Assembly (NCBI GenBank): GCA_030433125.1
Contig: JAUIKZ010000009.1
Location: forward strand, 1-24,710
Direction of reading: 5' to 3'
Source of the DNA: Alphaproteobacteria bacterium
Lineage (GTDB): Bacteria; Pseudomonadota; Alphaproteobacteria; UBA6184
DNA length: 24,710 bases
Shown: positions 7,472-16,266 of the stretch, one piece after another
Layout: each line of letters opens with the position of its first letter
Position numbering within the stretch: position 1 is the first letter of the stretch
Translations under genes and position numbers: made by a program
Notes under the pieces: model-generated
Database searches by the model: none
Told to the model about the DNA's origin: nothing
Seen by the model: the letters and a program-made list of their open reading frames with translations, nothing else

Positions 7472-9232
7472 ATGCTCTTACAAATTTCCGAACCGGCTGT
7501 CCCAAAGCCAGCCGTGACCATTGGTATAGACTTTGGCACCACCAACAGTGTGGTGGCTTACGTAAAAGCGGGGGACGTGAAATTTATTCCCCAAGCGAAT
7601 GGCGCCACCACCCTGCCCTCGGTTTACGCCCTAACGACAACTGAAGAATGCTTGATTGGTTACACGGCCGAAGAATATCTGAGCCACACGCCGCAAGCTG
7701 TGGTGCGCTCCGTTAAAAGGCTGTTGGCGAAAGACACATCAGCCGAAAACCCAGAACAAAAAAACATCCTCAATGTGAATGGCCATAAGCGTGAACCTAT
7801 TGAAATTGCCGCCGAGATTTTCAAAGCCTTGAAAGCCCAAGCAGAGGCCCATTTACAAGCCACGGTGCGCCAAGCTGTGGTTTCGGTGCCGGCCTATTTT
7901 GATGATAACGCCCGTAACGCAGTGCGCTGGGCGGCAAAATTAGCCGGCCTCGAGGTGTTGCGCCTGGTAGCGGAGCCAACGGCTGCAGCCATCTCCTATG
8001 GCATTGATGCGCAAAAAGAAGGCACCTATGTGGTGTATGATCTAGGTGGTGGAACCTTTGATGTGACTGTGCTCAAAATTGAAAATGGTCTCTTTCAAGT
8101 GTTGGCCACGGGCGGTGATAGTAACTTGGGCGGCGACGATATAGATGAGGCTATATTGAACCACTTCGTTGATGTCAACACCCTAAGCCCCACGGCCCAT
8201 AAGCAAGCGCTTATGAATGCGCGGCGTGCAAAAGAGGTGTTGTCTCAAAAGCCAGAAGCATCATTCGTGGCGGATGAAAAACATCATACGCTCACTGTTG
8301 AAAAACTGCATGATATAGCCAAACCTTTTGTGTCCCGCACACTGCGGATTATGCATTCCACTATAAAAGAGGCCAAGGTGAAGATTGAAGGCTTGGACGG
8401 CGTTATTTTGGTGGGGGGGGCCACCCGTATGCCGTATATTTCCGATCAAGTGGCGCAGGCCCTCAATCAAAAGCCTTTGCAAAACATCAACCCCGATGAG
8501 GTGGTGGCCGCCGGTGCCGCTCGTCAGGCCCATAACTTAACAAAAGACAATCAGTTTTTGCTGCTGGATGTGACGCCCCTCTCACTTGGCATTGAAACCA
8601 TGGGGAACTTGGTGGAGAAAATTATTCACCGCAACACGCCCATCCCTGTCACCAAAACACAAACGTTTACGACCTTTAAGGATAACCAACAAGGGTTGGT
8701 AATTCATGTGGTGCAAGGGGAGCGTGAGCTAGCTAGCGAGTGTCGGTCGCTAGGAAAATTTGAATTAAGTGGTATTCCTCCCATGGAGGCGGGCATGGCA
8801 CGCATTGACATCACCTTTAACCTAGACGCCAATGGATTACTGGAGGTGTCAGCCCGCGAGCAAACCACCAATACCCAGCAAAAAATTACGGTGCAGCCAT
8901 CCCATAACCTGGATGAAACTACCCTCAAGAAAATGGTACTAGAGGCGCAAGCCCATGGGAAGGAAGACATGAGTGAGCGCTTGCTGAAACAAGCCACTAT
9001 CGAGGCCGAGCGTTTGCTCTTGGCGGTGGAAAAAGGCCTGGCCCATGATGCGCCCCTTTTGTCGGCGACGGAATGTGCGGATATAGAAGCTGCCAAAACC
9101 GCGTTAGAAAAAGCTTTGGCATCACAGGATAGGGAAACCATTTTAGGAGCCAAAAAACAACTAGAACCTTTAGCGCAAACTTTGGGTGACCGCCGCCTCG
9201 AAAATGCATTACGTTTGTCTGCTAAGGATTAA
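7472..9232 (+). CDS. hscA: Hsp70-type chaperone HscA for Fe-S cluster transfer
   Basis: HscA drives cluster release from IscU using ATP. The 586 residues include the ATPase motifs GIDFGTTNSVV near the N-terminus, AEPTAAAISYG and DLGGGTFDVTVL in the middle, then the substrate-binding domain beginning about residue 370 (LLLDVTPLSLGIETMGN). It opens with LLQISEP, typical of HscA rather than DnaK. It is about 30 residues shorter than E. coli HscA, with the shortfall apparently spread over the nucleotide-binding region. It is the last gene of the operon and is followed by a terminator. The fdx gene that usually follows hscA is absent here. Confidence 0.96.
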   Translation: MLLQISEPAVPKPAVTIGIDFGTTNSVVAYVKAGDVKFIPQANGATTLPSVYALTTTEECLIGYTAEEYLSHTPQAVVRSVKRLLAKDTSAENPEQKNILNVNGHKREPIEIAAEIFKALKAQAEAHLQATVRQAVVSVPAYFDDNARNAVRWAAKLAGLEVLRLVAEPTAAAISYGIDAQKEGTYVVYDLGGGTFDVTVLKIENGLFQVLATGGDSNLGGDDIDEAILNHFVDVNTLSPTAHKQALMNARRAKEVLSQKPEASFVADEKHHTLTVEKLHDIAKPFVSRTLRIMHSTIKEAKVKIEGLDGVILVGGATRMPYISDQVAQALNQKPLQNINPDEVVAAGAARQAHNLTKDNQFLLLDVTPLSLGIETMGNLVEKIIHRNTPIPVTKTQTFTTFKDNQQGLVIHVVQGERELASECRSLGKFELSGIPPMEAGMARIDITFNLDANGLLEVSAREQTTNTQQKITVQPSHNLDETTLKKMVLEAQAHGKEDMSERLLKQATIEAERLLLAVEKGLAHDAPLLSATECADIEAAKTALEKALASQDRETILGAKKQLEPLAQTLGDRRLENALRLSAKD

Positions 9233-9237
9233 TAATA

Positions 9238-9266
9238 GGCTCCTCCCCGTGAGGGGTCGTCTTTAT
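9238..9266 (+). terminator. Terminator of the isc operon
   Basis: GGCTCCTC (9238-9245) pairs with GAGGGGTC (9251-9258) with two G-T pairs and loop CCCGT. The tail GTCTTTATAAT follows. It lies 6 bases after the hscA stop. The T tract is short, so efficiency is uncertain. Confidence 0.5.
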
Positions 9267-9290
9267 AATAAAATAGCCTAATATTTAGGC
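9262..9290 (-). terminator. Terminator at the cydB stop codon
   Basis: GCCTAA/TTAGGC (9276-9290, 3-nt loop) forms a hairpin that includes the cydB stop. On the minus strand it is followed by TATTTTATTAT. The six-pair stem is AT-rich, so the call is tentative. Confidence 0.4.
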
Positions 9291-10237
9291 AGGTGATCTT
9301 TGTGGACCTTGCCGTGGAAAAGATAGAAGACATAAATTGTATAACTTAAGATGACAGGGATAAACACCACAGCGCCATAAAAAACAATGCGCTGCGTTTC
9401 TATGGGTGATGAGACATCCCATATAGTTTTATGAAATGGCACGGCGTACGGCCAGTATAAGCAGGCCACATTCACAAAGAGTACCACCACTAACAGCAAT
9501 GTCGACAAAAACGGTTGGTAGGTGTAGCCTTTAAGCGTGCTAAATAGCACGTAGCCATAGGCCAATATTGTAAGAAGGGTTAATTTAAAAACGGGCTGCA
9601 CAGGATGCAGCGCCGCATAGTTGTAAATCCATAGCCCTAAGGACGCAAAAATAATGGCCACCGCTTTAACGCGAAATTCTCCCGCATTTTCGTGGGGCAG
9701 CTTCATCCATAACCACGTGGCTCCCAAAAGGCCGTAGAGCAAAATGGTGGCTACGCCGCTTATAACGGTGGCGAAGGTAAACCAGTTGTAAGTGCTGTAA
9801 CCGTCCGCGGCGTTAAAGCCTTGCAAAAAAGAGCCTGCAATCACCCCCTGCCAAAAAGCCATACTTAAACTAGATAGGGCAAAACAATAGCGCCAGATCC
9901 AACGATATTTTGAGTCAGTTTTAAAACGAAATTCAAAGCAAATACCGCGGAACATAAGGCTAAAAAGCATGAGCATTATGGGGGTGGAGAGCAAGGGGAT
10001 AATGGTATGATAAAGGTAAGGGAAAATGGCATAAAGGCTGCCGCCCGCCAAAACAAGCCAGGTTTCATTGCCGTCCCAAAAGGGCAGCACAGACCCCATC
10101 ATCAGGTCATGCTTTTCGGGGCTGCGTGTTGTGAAATGCAAAATACCCACGCCCAAATCAAAGCCATCTAACATGGTGTACACGGCAAAAGCTGTTAAAA
10201 CGAGAACAGCCCATATGGTTGGGTAATCGATGGTCAT
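9278..10237 (-). CDS. cydB: Cytochrome bd-type (CIO-like) quinol oxidase subunit II
   Basis: CydB is the membrane subunit paired with CydA. At 319 residues it is shorter than E. coli CydB (379). It opens with a helix containing YTMLDGFDLGVG, followed by VLPFWDGNETWLVLAGG, both hallmarks of the family, and has about eight hydrophobic segments. Its start overlaps the cydA stop by 4 bases (ATGA), so the two are coupled. The C-terminus ends in a short basic tail. No cydX-like small subunit gene is visible after it, and no cydDC assembly genes are in the window. Confidence 0.95.
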   Translation of the reverse strand: MTIDYPTIWAVLVLTAFAVYTMLDGFDLGVGILHFTTRSPEKHDLMMGSVLPFWDGNETWLVLAGGSLYAIFPYLYHTIIPLLSTPIMLMLFSLMFRGICFEFRFKTDSKYRWIWRYCFALSSLSMAFWQGVIAGSFLQGFNAADGYSTYNWFTFATVISGVATILLYGLLGATWLWMKLPHENAGEFRVKAVAIIFASLGLWIYNYAALHPVQPVFKLTLLTILAYGYVLFSTLKGYTYQPFLSTLLLVVVLFVNVACLYWPYAVPFHKTIWDVSSPIETQRIVFYGAVVFIPVILSYTIYVFYLFHGKVHKDHLPKY

Positions 10238-11553
10238 ATTTTTATTTCTTCTGGTCCTTTACGCATCATCTTAAACATAAAATATAAAAATAAACTAAAC
10301 AACACAGAATAGCCCACAACAAACCCCAGCAACGAGCTGCTTACCTGCGCGTGAGAGACATGTTTACTATAGCTGTCGGCCGTGCGCATAAGTCCTTGAA
10401 TCACCCATGGTTGGCGCCCCACTTCGGTTACCATCCAGCCCGCAATGGTAGCTATGAAGCCCAAAGGTGTGGCCAGCACGAGGCATCTTAAAAAGAACGT
10501 ATTAGTGAACAAGCGCCGCCGCCACATAAGGTAGACACCCCAAAAGCTGAGGGCAATAAAAAGCAACCCAATGCCCACCATAATGCGAAAGCTCCAAAAC
10601 ACAATAGGCACATAAGGCCTGTCTTCCTTCGACACCTCCTTAAGGCCTGGCACTTCGCCCTCCCAACTATGTGTTAAATAAAGACTCGCCAGTTTGGGGA
10701 TAGACACCTCGTAGTGGTTTTTTTCAGCTTCCATGTCGGGGAGGCCAAACAACACCATAGGCGCCCCTTTTTTTGTGTCCCACGCCCCTTCCATGGCGGC
10801 CACTTTCATGGGTTGGTTTTTAAAACTATGCACACCGTGTAAGTCACCCAGCACAAGTTGCATAGGCGCAAAAAACAAGGCCCAAAACAGTCCCAGCTTC
10901 AGGCCCTTTTGGGCGGCGGTGCTGTTGTTTTTTAAAATATGATAAGCCATCACCCCCATAATAACAAAAGCGGTGGTAAGGTAAGCGGCCATCAACATGT
11001 GACTGAGATGGTAGGGAAATGAAGGGTTGAATACGGCGCCCCAAAAACTCTTGAGGTAAAAAATACCCTCTTTAAGTTCGTATCCGGCTGGGGACTGCAT
11101 CCATGAGTTAACCCCCATAATCCAAAAAGCCGAAAGTGTGGTGCCAATTACCACCATAATAGTAGCGAGCAAGTGAACGGGTTTGGGCACCCTGCCCCAC
11201 CCAAAAATCATCACCCCTAAAAAGGTGGCTTCTAAGAAGAAGGCGGAAAAAACCTCGTAAGCCAGCATGGGGCCAATAACGTTTTTGGTGGCCTGTGAAA
11301 AGGCGCCAAAGTTAGTGCCAAATTGAAAAGACATAGGTATGCCACTCACCACGCCCAACCCAAAGGCCAACGCAAATATTTTCACCCAAAACTTATAAAG
11401 GCGCTCATAGACCGGGTTGCCTGTGCGCAACCACTGCACCTCAAAGATGAGTAAAAAAATGGCCAAGCCCAAGTTGAGCGTAGGGAATAGAATGTGAAAC
11501 CCAATAGTGAAGGCGAACTGAATACGAGATAAAAAGGCGGCTGTAAATTCCAT
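10234..11553 (-). CDS. cydA: Cytochrome bd-type (CIO-like) quinol oxidase subunit I, short Q-loop
   Basis: CydA oxidises quinol and reduces O2 to water without pumping protons. Haem ligands and proton-path residues can be placed by family knowledge: H20 (TIGFHILFP), E100 and E108 (AYEVFSAFFLEATF), H185 (HLSHMLMA) and M325 (FWSFRIMVG). The quinol loop begins with GDLHG and contains K250 and E255 (QPMKVAAMEG). It lacks the long insertion of E. coli CydA, so total length is 439 instead of 522. This is the short-loop class that includes cyanide-insensitive oxidases. It lies 37 bases after xseA and may be co-transcribed with it. No strong ribosome site is seen (AAGAG, about 13 bases upstream). Confidence 0.95.
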   Translation of the reverse strand: MEFTAAFLSRIQFAFTIGFHILFPTLNLGLAIFLLIFEVQWLRTGNPVYERLYKFWVKIFALAFGLGVVSGIPMSFQFGTNFGAFSQATKNVIGPMLAYEVFSAFFLEATFLGVMIFGWGRVPKPVHLLATIMVVIGTTLSAFWIMGVNSWMQSPAGYELKEGIFYLKSFWGAVFNPSFPYHLSHMLMAAYLTTAFVIMGVMAYHILKNNSTAAQKGLKLGLFWALFFAPMQLVLGDLHGVHSFKNQPMKVAAMEGAWDTKKGAPMVLFGLPDMEAEKNHYEVSIPKLASLYLTHSWEGEVPGLKEVSKEDRPYVPIVFWSFRIMVGIGLLFIALSFWGVYLMWRRRLFTNTFFLRCLVLATPLGFIATIAGWMVTEVGRQPWVIQGLMRTADSYSKHVSHAQVSSSLLGFVVGYSVLFSLFLYFMFKMMRKGPEEIKI

Positions 11554-11590
11554 GTTTTTCTTTTACTCTTAGTGTGCAAGTATTAACAAA

Positions 11591-13066
11591 TTATGAACGG
11601 TCGGTGCGGCTTTGCGGCACAAATATGCCAGCCACCACCCCATCATGCATATGAACCGTGATCGCCTGGCTCGTGCGCAGGGCCGATTTTTCTTTTATTA
11701 CTTGTCCATTTTGGTCCGTCAAAACGCTAAAACCCCTTCTTAAAATAGCCAACAGGTTGTTGTTTTCAAGTCGGTTTAATATCTCCTTTAGCTCACGTGT
11801 TCTGTCCGCCAATTTTTGATGCATATATTTTTGGGGTAAATTCGACACATGATGAAAGCTTTCTTCTACAGTGGCGAGGGTTGTGTAGGCCCTTGCAGGG
11901 TTTACGGCTTGCGCGCATTTTTCCACCTGGTGTCGGGCGGTTTCTATCTGCATTTTCAGGGCGCTATGGGCTCGTGTGGTCGCGTCTTCTATAACCGCTT
12001 CATGGGTTTCTGCTTTATGACGCAGCAGCTTGGTGTCTAGCACCAGCTTGTTGCATCCTATATCCAATTGCTGCATGTAGCTTTTCATGGCGCGGCTCAG
12101 GTCAAGCTTATCAAGGTGATAGCCTAAATCGGTAAGAAGCTGTCGCTGGGCATCAAGCCGCTGGGTAATGGCGACAAAACTATGCCATATAGTTTGCAAA
12201 GTGCGGGCCAAGCCTTTTTTTAGCTCCACATGTTTATGGGTGAGCGTGTTTTGCAAATCCTCGCGTTTGGGGGCTACCATTTCGGCAGCCGCTGTGGGGG
12301 TGGGCGCTCGTTGATCACAAACATAGTCAACCAGCGGCGTGTCTGGTTCATGGCCAATAGCCGTCATGACAGGGGTTTTGGCGGCGTGTATGCAGCGGCA
12401 CAAGGCATCGTCATTAAAGGGCCATAAGTCTTCGAAGCTGCCGCCACCACGGGCGATAATAATAACATCTAGCTCCAACGCATCCAACTCTTCTAGGGCC
12501 GCTATCACGCTGGGTGCACAGCCCTCTCCTTGCATGGTGGCGGGGATCATAACCACCTCCTCAAAAAAGCGTTCTTGCAAACGACGCTGAATATCATGGA
12601 GCACCGCGCCATCCCGTGAGGTGATTAAACCGATACGTTGGGGGTAAGGCGGGAGGGGTTTTTTGTGCCCGGGGGAAAAAAGCCCCTCGGCCTCCAGTTG
12701 CTTTTTGCGCTTTTCCAACACCGCAAACAAAGCCCCGCGCCCGGCAAGCTCAAAGCTGTCCATCACAAATTGATATTTTGAGCGCCCGCGATAGGTAGTC
12801 ACCGAGCCTCGGCCAATAATTTCTACACCTTCTTCTAAGGGTACATTGAATTTTTGCGCCACATATTTCCATGCGATGGCATCAATCACCGCATCGCCTT
12901 CTTTGAGGCTAAAATACACATGGCCGCTGCGGTGATAGGTGAGGCCCGACACTTCTCCCCGCAAGCGAATAAATTTAAAGCCATCCTCAAGCTTTGCCTT
13001 AATGTCTTTCGATATTTCTTGGATAGTGTAATAATTACGGCTCTCAGCCACTAAGGGTATTTGCAT
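11591..13066 (-). CDS. xseA: Exodeoxyribonuclease VII large subunit
   Basis: XseA with XseB degrades single-stranded DNA in both directions. The N-terminal OB-fold (about residues 15-110, with VSGLTYHRSGHVYFSLK) binds DNA. The catalytic domain carries RIGLITSRDGAVLHDI, IIARGGGSFEDLWPFND and AIGHEPDTPLVDYVCDQRA, all diagnostic. A long coiled-coil-like region (about 280-430) follows. At 491 residues it is somewhat longer than E. coli XseA (456). The ATG at 13066 sits just downstream of a good promoter. xseB is not in the window. Confidence 0.96.
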   Translation of the reverse strand: MQIPLVAESRNYYTIQEISKDIKAKLEDGFKFIRLRGEVSGLTYHRSGHVYFSLKEGDAVIDAIAWKYVAQKFNVPLEEGVEIIGRGSVTTYRGRSKYQFVMDSFELAGRGALFAVLEKRKKQLEAEGLFSPGHKKPLPPYPQRIGLITSRDGAVLHDIQRRLQERFFEEVVMIPATMQGEGCAPSVIAALEELDALELDVIIIARGGGSFEDLWPFNDDALCRCIHAAKTPVMTAIGHEPDTPLVDYVCDQRAPTPTAAAEMVAPKREDLQNTLTHKHVELKKGLARTLQTIWHSFVAITQRLDAQRQLLTDLGYHLDKLDLSRAMKSYMQQLDIGCNKLVLDTKLLRHKAETHEAVIEDATTRAHSALKMQIETARHQVEKCAQAVNPARAYTTLATVEESFHHVSNLPQKYMHQKLADRTRELKEILNRLENNNLLAILRRGFSVLTDQNGQVIKEKSALRTSQAITVHMHDGVVAGIFVPQSRTDRS

Positions 13067-13095
13067 GATCCGTCTCTTTTTATAACAGTAGTATA

Positions 13096-13124
13096 GTCAT
13101 AGAAACGGGCCATGTCCACGTCAA
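13096..13124 (-). promoter_or_regulatory. Promoter of xseA (and perhaps cydAB)
   Basis: On the minus strand TTGACG (13124-13119) and TATGAC (13101-13096) are separated by 17 bp. The leader to the xseA ATG would be about 20 nt. With the short gaps downstream, xseA-cydA-cydB could form one transcript. Confidence 0.5.
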
Positions 13125-13125
13125 A

Positions 13126-13291
13126 TCCGGCGATAGTTGGAAGTACCCGGAATGTCTTCCTGAATACCCCCCACCACCGTTTGCCGGAACGCCCACAATG
13201 ATTGTCGTGCTGAACGTGTTTCAGCAGCTTATGCCAAAATCCAGGTACGCAACCACCTAGCTTTAGTTCTTACCAACGTTGCAACATTGGT
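13126..13291. other. Hairpin-rich spacer between nrdB and xseA
   Basis: No gene with a start and ribosome site is visible. Several inverted repeats occur: TCCGGC (13126-13131) with GCCGGA (13183-13188), enclosing GGAAG/CTTCC (13139-13143/13156-13160). TGCTGAA/TTCAGCA (13208-13214/13220-13226) has a 5-nt loop. A 20-bp palindrome at 13272-13291, eight bases after the nrdB stop, has arms ACCAA/TTGGT and one mismatched pair. The last may slow or end nrdB transcription, although no T tract follows. Confidence 0.3.
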
Positions 13292-13299
13292 GAGTGGCG

Positions 13300-14280
13300 T
13301 TATTTCGACATCATGTCGCTAAACACATCTTCCCAGGTGCCTTCTGTAGCCCCTTTTGAATACTCGGTCACGCGGTTCACGAAGAAGTCCGTGTGCTCCA
13401 CTCCATTAAGCATTTCATCCATCCAGGGGAGCGGGTTCGTTTTTACATTAAACATAGGCTCTGTGCCAAGTTGCACCAACCGACGATCGCCAATATAGCG
13501 AATGTATTGCTTCACCTCTGCGGCGCTCAGGCCTTCCACATCTCCCAGCTCAAAGGCCAGGTCAATAAAAGCGTCTTCAAGCTCAATGATTTTGTTACAA
13601 ATTTCACGCAGCTTTGTGTAGAGGCGCCCTTCATTTATCTCCGATTTATTCTCGTGTAGGAAGGTTTTGAACAAACGAATAATCGAGTGCGTGTGCAGGG
13701 TTTCATCACGGGCGGACCACGCGATAATTTGGCCCATACCTTTCATTTTGTTAAAGCGTGGGAAGTTAAGCAAAATCGCAAAGCTCGCAAACAATTGTAA
13801 GCCTTCTGTAAAGGCCCCGAAGGTGGCGAGTGTGATGGCCACATGCTCCTTTGTGTCCACATCAAACTCATGATAATATTCGTATTTATCACGCATTTCT
13901 TTGTAGTGTAAAAAGGCTTCGTACTCACTTTCTGGCATGCCAATGGTGTCGAGCAAATAAGAATAAGCCGCCACATGAATGGTTTCCATATTGGAAAAGG
14001 CGGTGAGCATCATCTGCACTTCAATGGGTTGAAACACTTTTGAATACTGCGTCATGTAGCAGTTTTGCACTTCGATATCACTTTGGGTGAAAAAGCGAAA
14101 GATTTGGGTGAGCAGGTTTTTTTCTTGGGGGCTGAGCTTGTGCTTCCAATCTTTCACGTCTTCATGAAGCGATACCTCCTCGGGGATCCAGTGGATGCGT
14201 TGTTGCGTTGACCAAGCTTCGTAGGCCCACGGATAATTAAAGGGTTTATATACTTTTGATGGCGTTAATAAAGACGACAT
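13300..14280 (-). CDS. nrdB: Class Ia ribonucleotide reductase beta (radical) subunit
   Basis: NrdB holds the diiron-tyrosyl radical used by NrdA to make deoxyribonucleotides. Metal ligands are all visible: D68 (QSDIEVQ), E99 and H102 (METIHVAAY), E159 (TEGLQLF), E193 and H196 (RDETLHTH). Y106 sits at H+4, the position of the E. coli radical Tyr122, which favours a classic tyrosyl radical over the Phe-containing class Ic. Length 326. The C-terminus (TWEDVFSDMM) is the tail that docks into NrdA. AGAGGAAA precedes the ATG, 21 bases after nrdA. Confidence 0.96.
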   Translation of the reverse strand: MSSLLTPSKVYKPFNYPWAYEAWSTQQRIHWIPEEVSLHEDVKDWKHKLSPQEKNLLTQIFRFFTQSDIEVQNCYMTQYSKVFQPIEVQMMLTAFSNMETIHVAAYSYLLDTIGMPESEYEAFLHYKEMRDKYEYYHEFDVDTKEHVAITLATFGAFTEGLQLFASFAILLNFPRFNKMKGMGQIIAWSARDETLHTHSIIRLFKTFLHENKSEINEGRLYTKLREICNKIIELEDAFIDLAFELGDVEGLSAAEVKQYIRYIGDRRLVQLGTEPMFNVKTNPLPWMDEMLNGVEHTDFFVNRVTEYSKGATEGTWEDVFSDMMSK

Positions 14281-14301
14281 AACAATTTCCTCTCTCTGGT
14301 T

Positions 14302-16116
14302 TTATTGGCACGAAATACATTCATCATCAGGCGGTGATACAGGCCCGATAGGTTTTTGCTCATGTTTGAGCGCACTTGAGGTGGTAGACTCCGCCCGCTG
14401 AATCGATTGCGAGCGACAGTAATAAAGTGTTTTCACCCCTTTCTTCCAGGCTTTAAAGTGTAAGTTGTGTAACTCACGCTTATGTATGTTAGATGGAATG
14501 AATATGTTCAATGACTGCGCCTGACATATGTAAGGGGTGCGGTCGGCCGCGTGCTCAATCACCCAGTTTTGATCCAGCTCGTACGCGGTTTTAAACACAT
14601 CTTTTTCAAAATCAGACAAGAACTCTAAGTGCTGCACCGAACCACCATGGATGGTAATAGAGCTCCACACCTCGGGGGTGTCTTGTCCTTTGTCTTTTAG
14701 TAGGCGCTGCAAGAATCTGTTGCGCACGGTCACAGAGCCCGACAGGGTTTTATGCACGTAAGCGTTGGCCGCAAATGGTTCGATACCCGGCGACGTACTG
14801 CCCGCTAACGTTGAAATAGAGGCCGTTGGTGCAATAGCTAGCTTGTTGGAAAAACGTTCCATCATCCCGGCATCCCGTGCATCGGGGCAGGCCCCCCGCT
14901 CCAGGGCCAGCTTGCGCGAGGCTTCATCTGCTTGGGCGCGTATTTGGGAGAATATTTTCTTGTTCCACACTTTGGCCATCACCGACTCAAAGGGGATGTT
15001 CATGTATTGCAAGAAAGAATGGAAGCCCATAACGCCCAGCCCCACGCTGCGCTCACGCATGGCGGAATACTTGGCGTTTTCCATTTCATCGGGGGCGTTT
15101 TCAATAAAGTCACTCAGCACGTTATCTAAAAAGCGCAACGCATCTTCCACAATAGTGGGGTGGTCTTTCCATTCCAGATACTTCTCAAGGTTAAGTGATG
15201 ATAAGCAGCACACGGCCGTGCGGTCTTTACCCAGGTGATCAATGCCGGTGGGCAACGTAATCTCCGAACAAAGGTTAGAGGTTTTAACCTTTAGGTCAAG
15301 CTTACGTTGATGTTCGGGCCGGGCCTCATTCACATGGTCAACGTACATTATATATGGTTCGCCCGTTTCAATGCGGGTGGACAGAATCTTAATCCACAGT
15401 GAACGGGCGTCTACTGTTTCACGTACCTCACCCGTTTTGGGGCTGATGAGGTTGAACTCTTTGCCTTGTTCAACAGCTTCCATAAATTCATCCGTTATGG
15501 CAATGGCATGGTGCAAGTTGAGGGCTTTGCGGTTGAAGTCACCCCCGGTAGGGCGCCGTAAATCAATAAACTCTTCAATTTCAGGGTGATTAATGGGCAA
15601 GTAAACAGCTGCCGACCCACGACGAAGTGATCCTTGACTTATGGCAAGGGTGAGCGTGTCCATCACGCGAATAAAGGGAATAATCCCGGATGTCTTCCCA
15701 TTAAGACCCACTGCCTCTCCGATGGCACGTACATTTCCCCAATAAGAGCCAATGCCTCCTCCCTTGGCCGCTAGCCATATATTTTCATGCCACATTTCGC
15801 TGATACCCTTTAGGCTATCAGAGGATTCATTTAAAAAGCATGAAATGGGTAGGCCTCTTTTGCTGCCGCCATTTGATAAAACAGGTGTCGCTGGCATGAA
15901 CCAACAGCGACTCATGTAATCATACATGCGCGCGGCATGCTCTGGGTTGTCGCCATAAGCGTTGGCTACACGTGCGAATAAGTCTTGAGGTTTTTCATTC
16001 GGGAGTAAATACCGGTCTTCAAGTGTGGCTATTGCATAGTCGGTTAAAAACTTGTCGCGCTCATAATCGGGGATAACACCGTGACCATCTTGCTCCGGGC
16101 CTTTGAAATCGTACAT
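14302..16116 (-). CDS. nrdA: Class I ribonucleotide reductase alpha (catalytic) subunit without ATP-cone
   Basis: NrdA reduces ribonucleoside diphosphates. From ATG 16116 (GGAG 7 bases upstream) it has 604 residues. The TTG at 16143 that would add nine residues has no ribosome site. Active-site residues are C93 (LPISCFLNES), N281, C283 and E285 (SNLCSEITLP), C303, and Y565/Y566 (TLYYCRSQS). The C-terminal shuttle pair is CISC (C600, C603). The N-terminus goes straight into the catalytic domain, so the roughly 90-residue ATP-cone that gives dATP feedback in E. coli NrdA is missing. This compact form is known in some alphaproteobacteria. It is the first gene of nrdAB. Confidence 0.95.
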   Translation of the reverse strand: MYDFKGPEQDGHGVIPDYERDKFLTDYAIATLEDRYLLPNEKPQDLFARVANAYGDNPEHAARMYDYMSRCWFMPATPVLSNGGSKRGLPISCFLNESSDSLKGISEMWHENIWLAAKGGGIGSYWGNVRAIGEAVGLNGKTSGIIPFIRVMDTLTLAISQGSLRRGSAAVYLPINHPEIEEFIDLRRPTGGDFNRKALNLHHAIAITDEFMEAVEQGKEFNLISPKTGEVRETVDARSLWIKILSTRIETGEPYIMYVDHVNEARPEHQRKLDLKVKTSNLCSEITLPTGIDHLGKDRTAVCCLSSLNLEKYLEWKDHPTIVEDALRFLDNVLSDFIENAPDEMENAKYSAMRERSVGLGVMGFHSFLQYMNIPFESVMAKVWNKKIFSQIRAQADEASRKLALERGACPDARDAGMMERFSNKLAIAPTASISTLAGSTSPGIEPFAANAYVHKTLSGSVTVRNRFLQRLLKDKGQDTPEVWSSITIHGGSVQHLEFLSDFEKDVFKTAYELDQNWVIEHAADRTPYICQAQSLNIFIPSNIHKRELHNLHFKAWKKGVKTLYYCRSQSIQRAESTTSSALKHEQKPIGPVSPPDDECISCQ

Positions 16117-16162
16117 TAAATAGCTCCTACACCTTGGGTTCAAAAATATTCATACTCAAAAG

Positions 16163-16186
16163 AGCTTGTTCAATATTTGACAAGCT
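16163..16186. promoter_or_regulatory. 24-bp dyad upstream of nrdA
   Basis: AGCTTGT (16163-16169) is the exact reverse complement of ACAAGCT (16180-16186). The 10-bp centre is also nearly symmetric around AATATT, so only two pairs of the 24-bp palindrome fail. It lies 47-70 bp upstream of the nrdA ATG. It could be an operator or a leader hairpin. It does not resemble the NrdR box consensus I know. Confidence 0.4.
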
Positions 16187-16266
16187 TGGTTCTCTAGACT
16201 TCTTCAATTTAGATAACTCCCCTTCAAAAATCAACTGTATTTAAATTTGTTTTTAGCATACCTGAT

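Noticed and set aside
13051..13276. Minus-strand open frame running through the nrdB-xseA spacer and into xseA
   Set aside because: It has no start codon with a ribosome site near its beginning and overlaps the xseA promoter and start. I could not tie it to a family, so it is mentioned only as a possible decayed gene.
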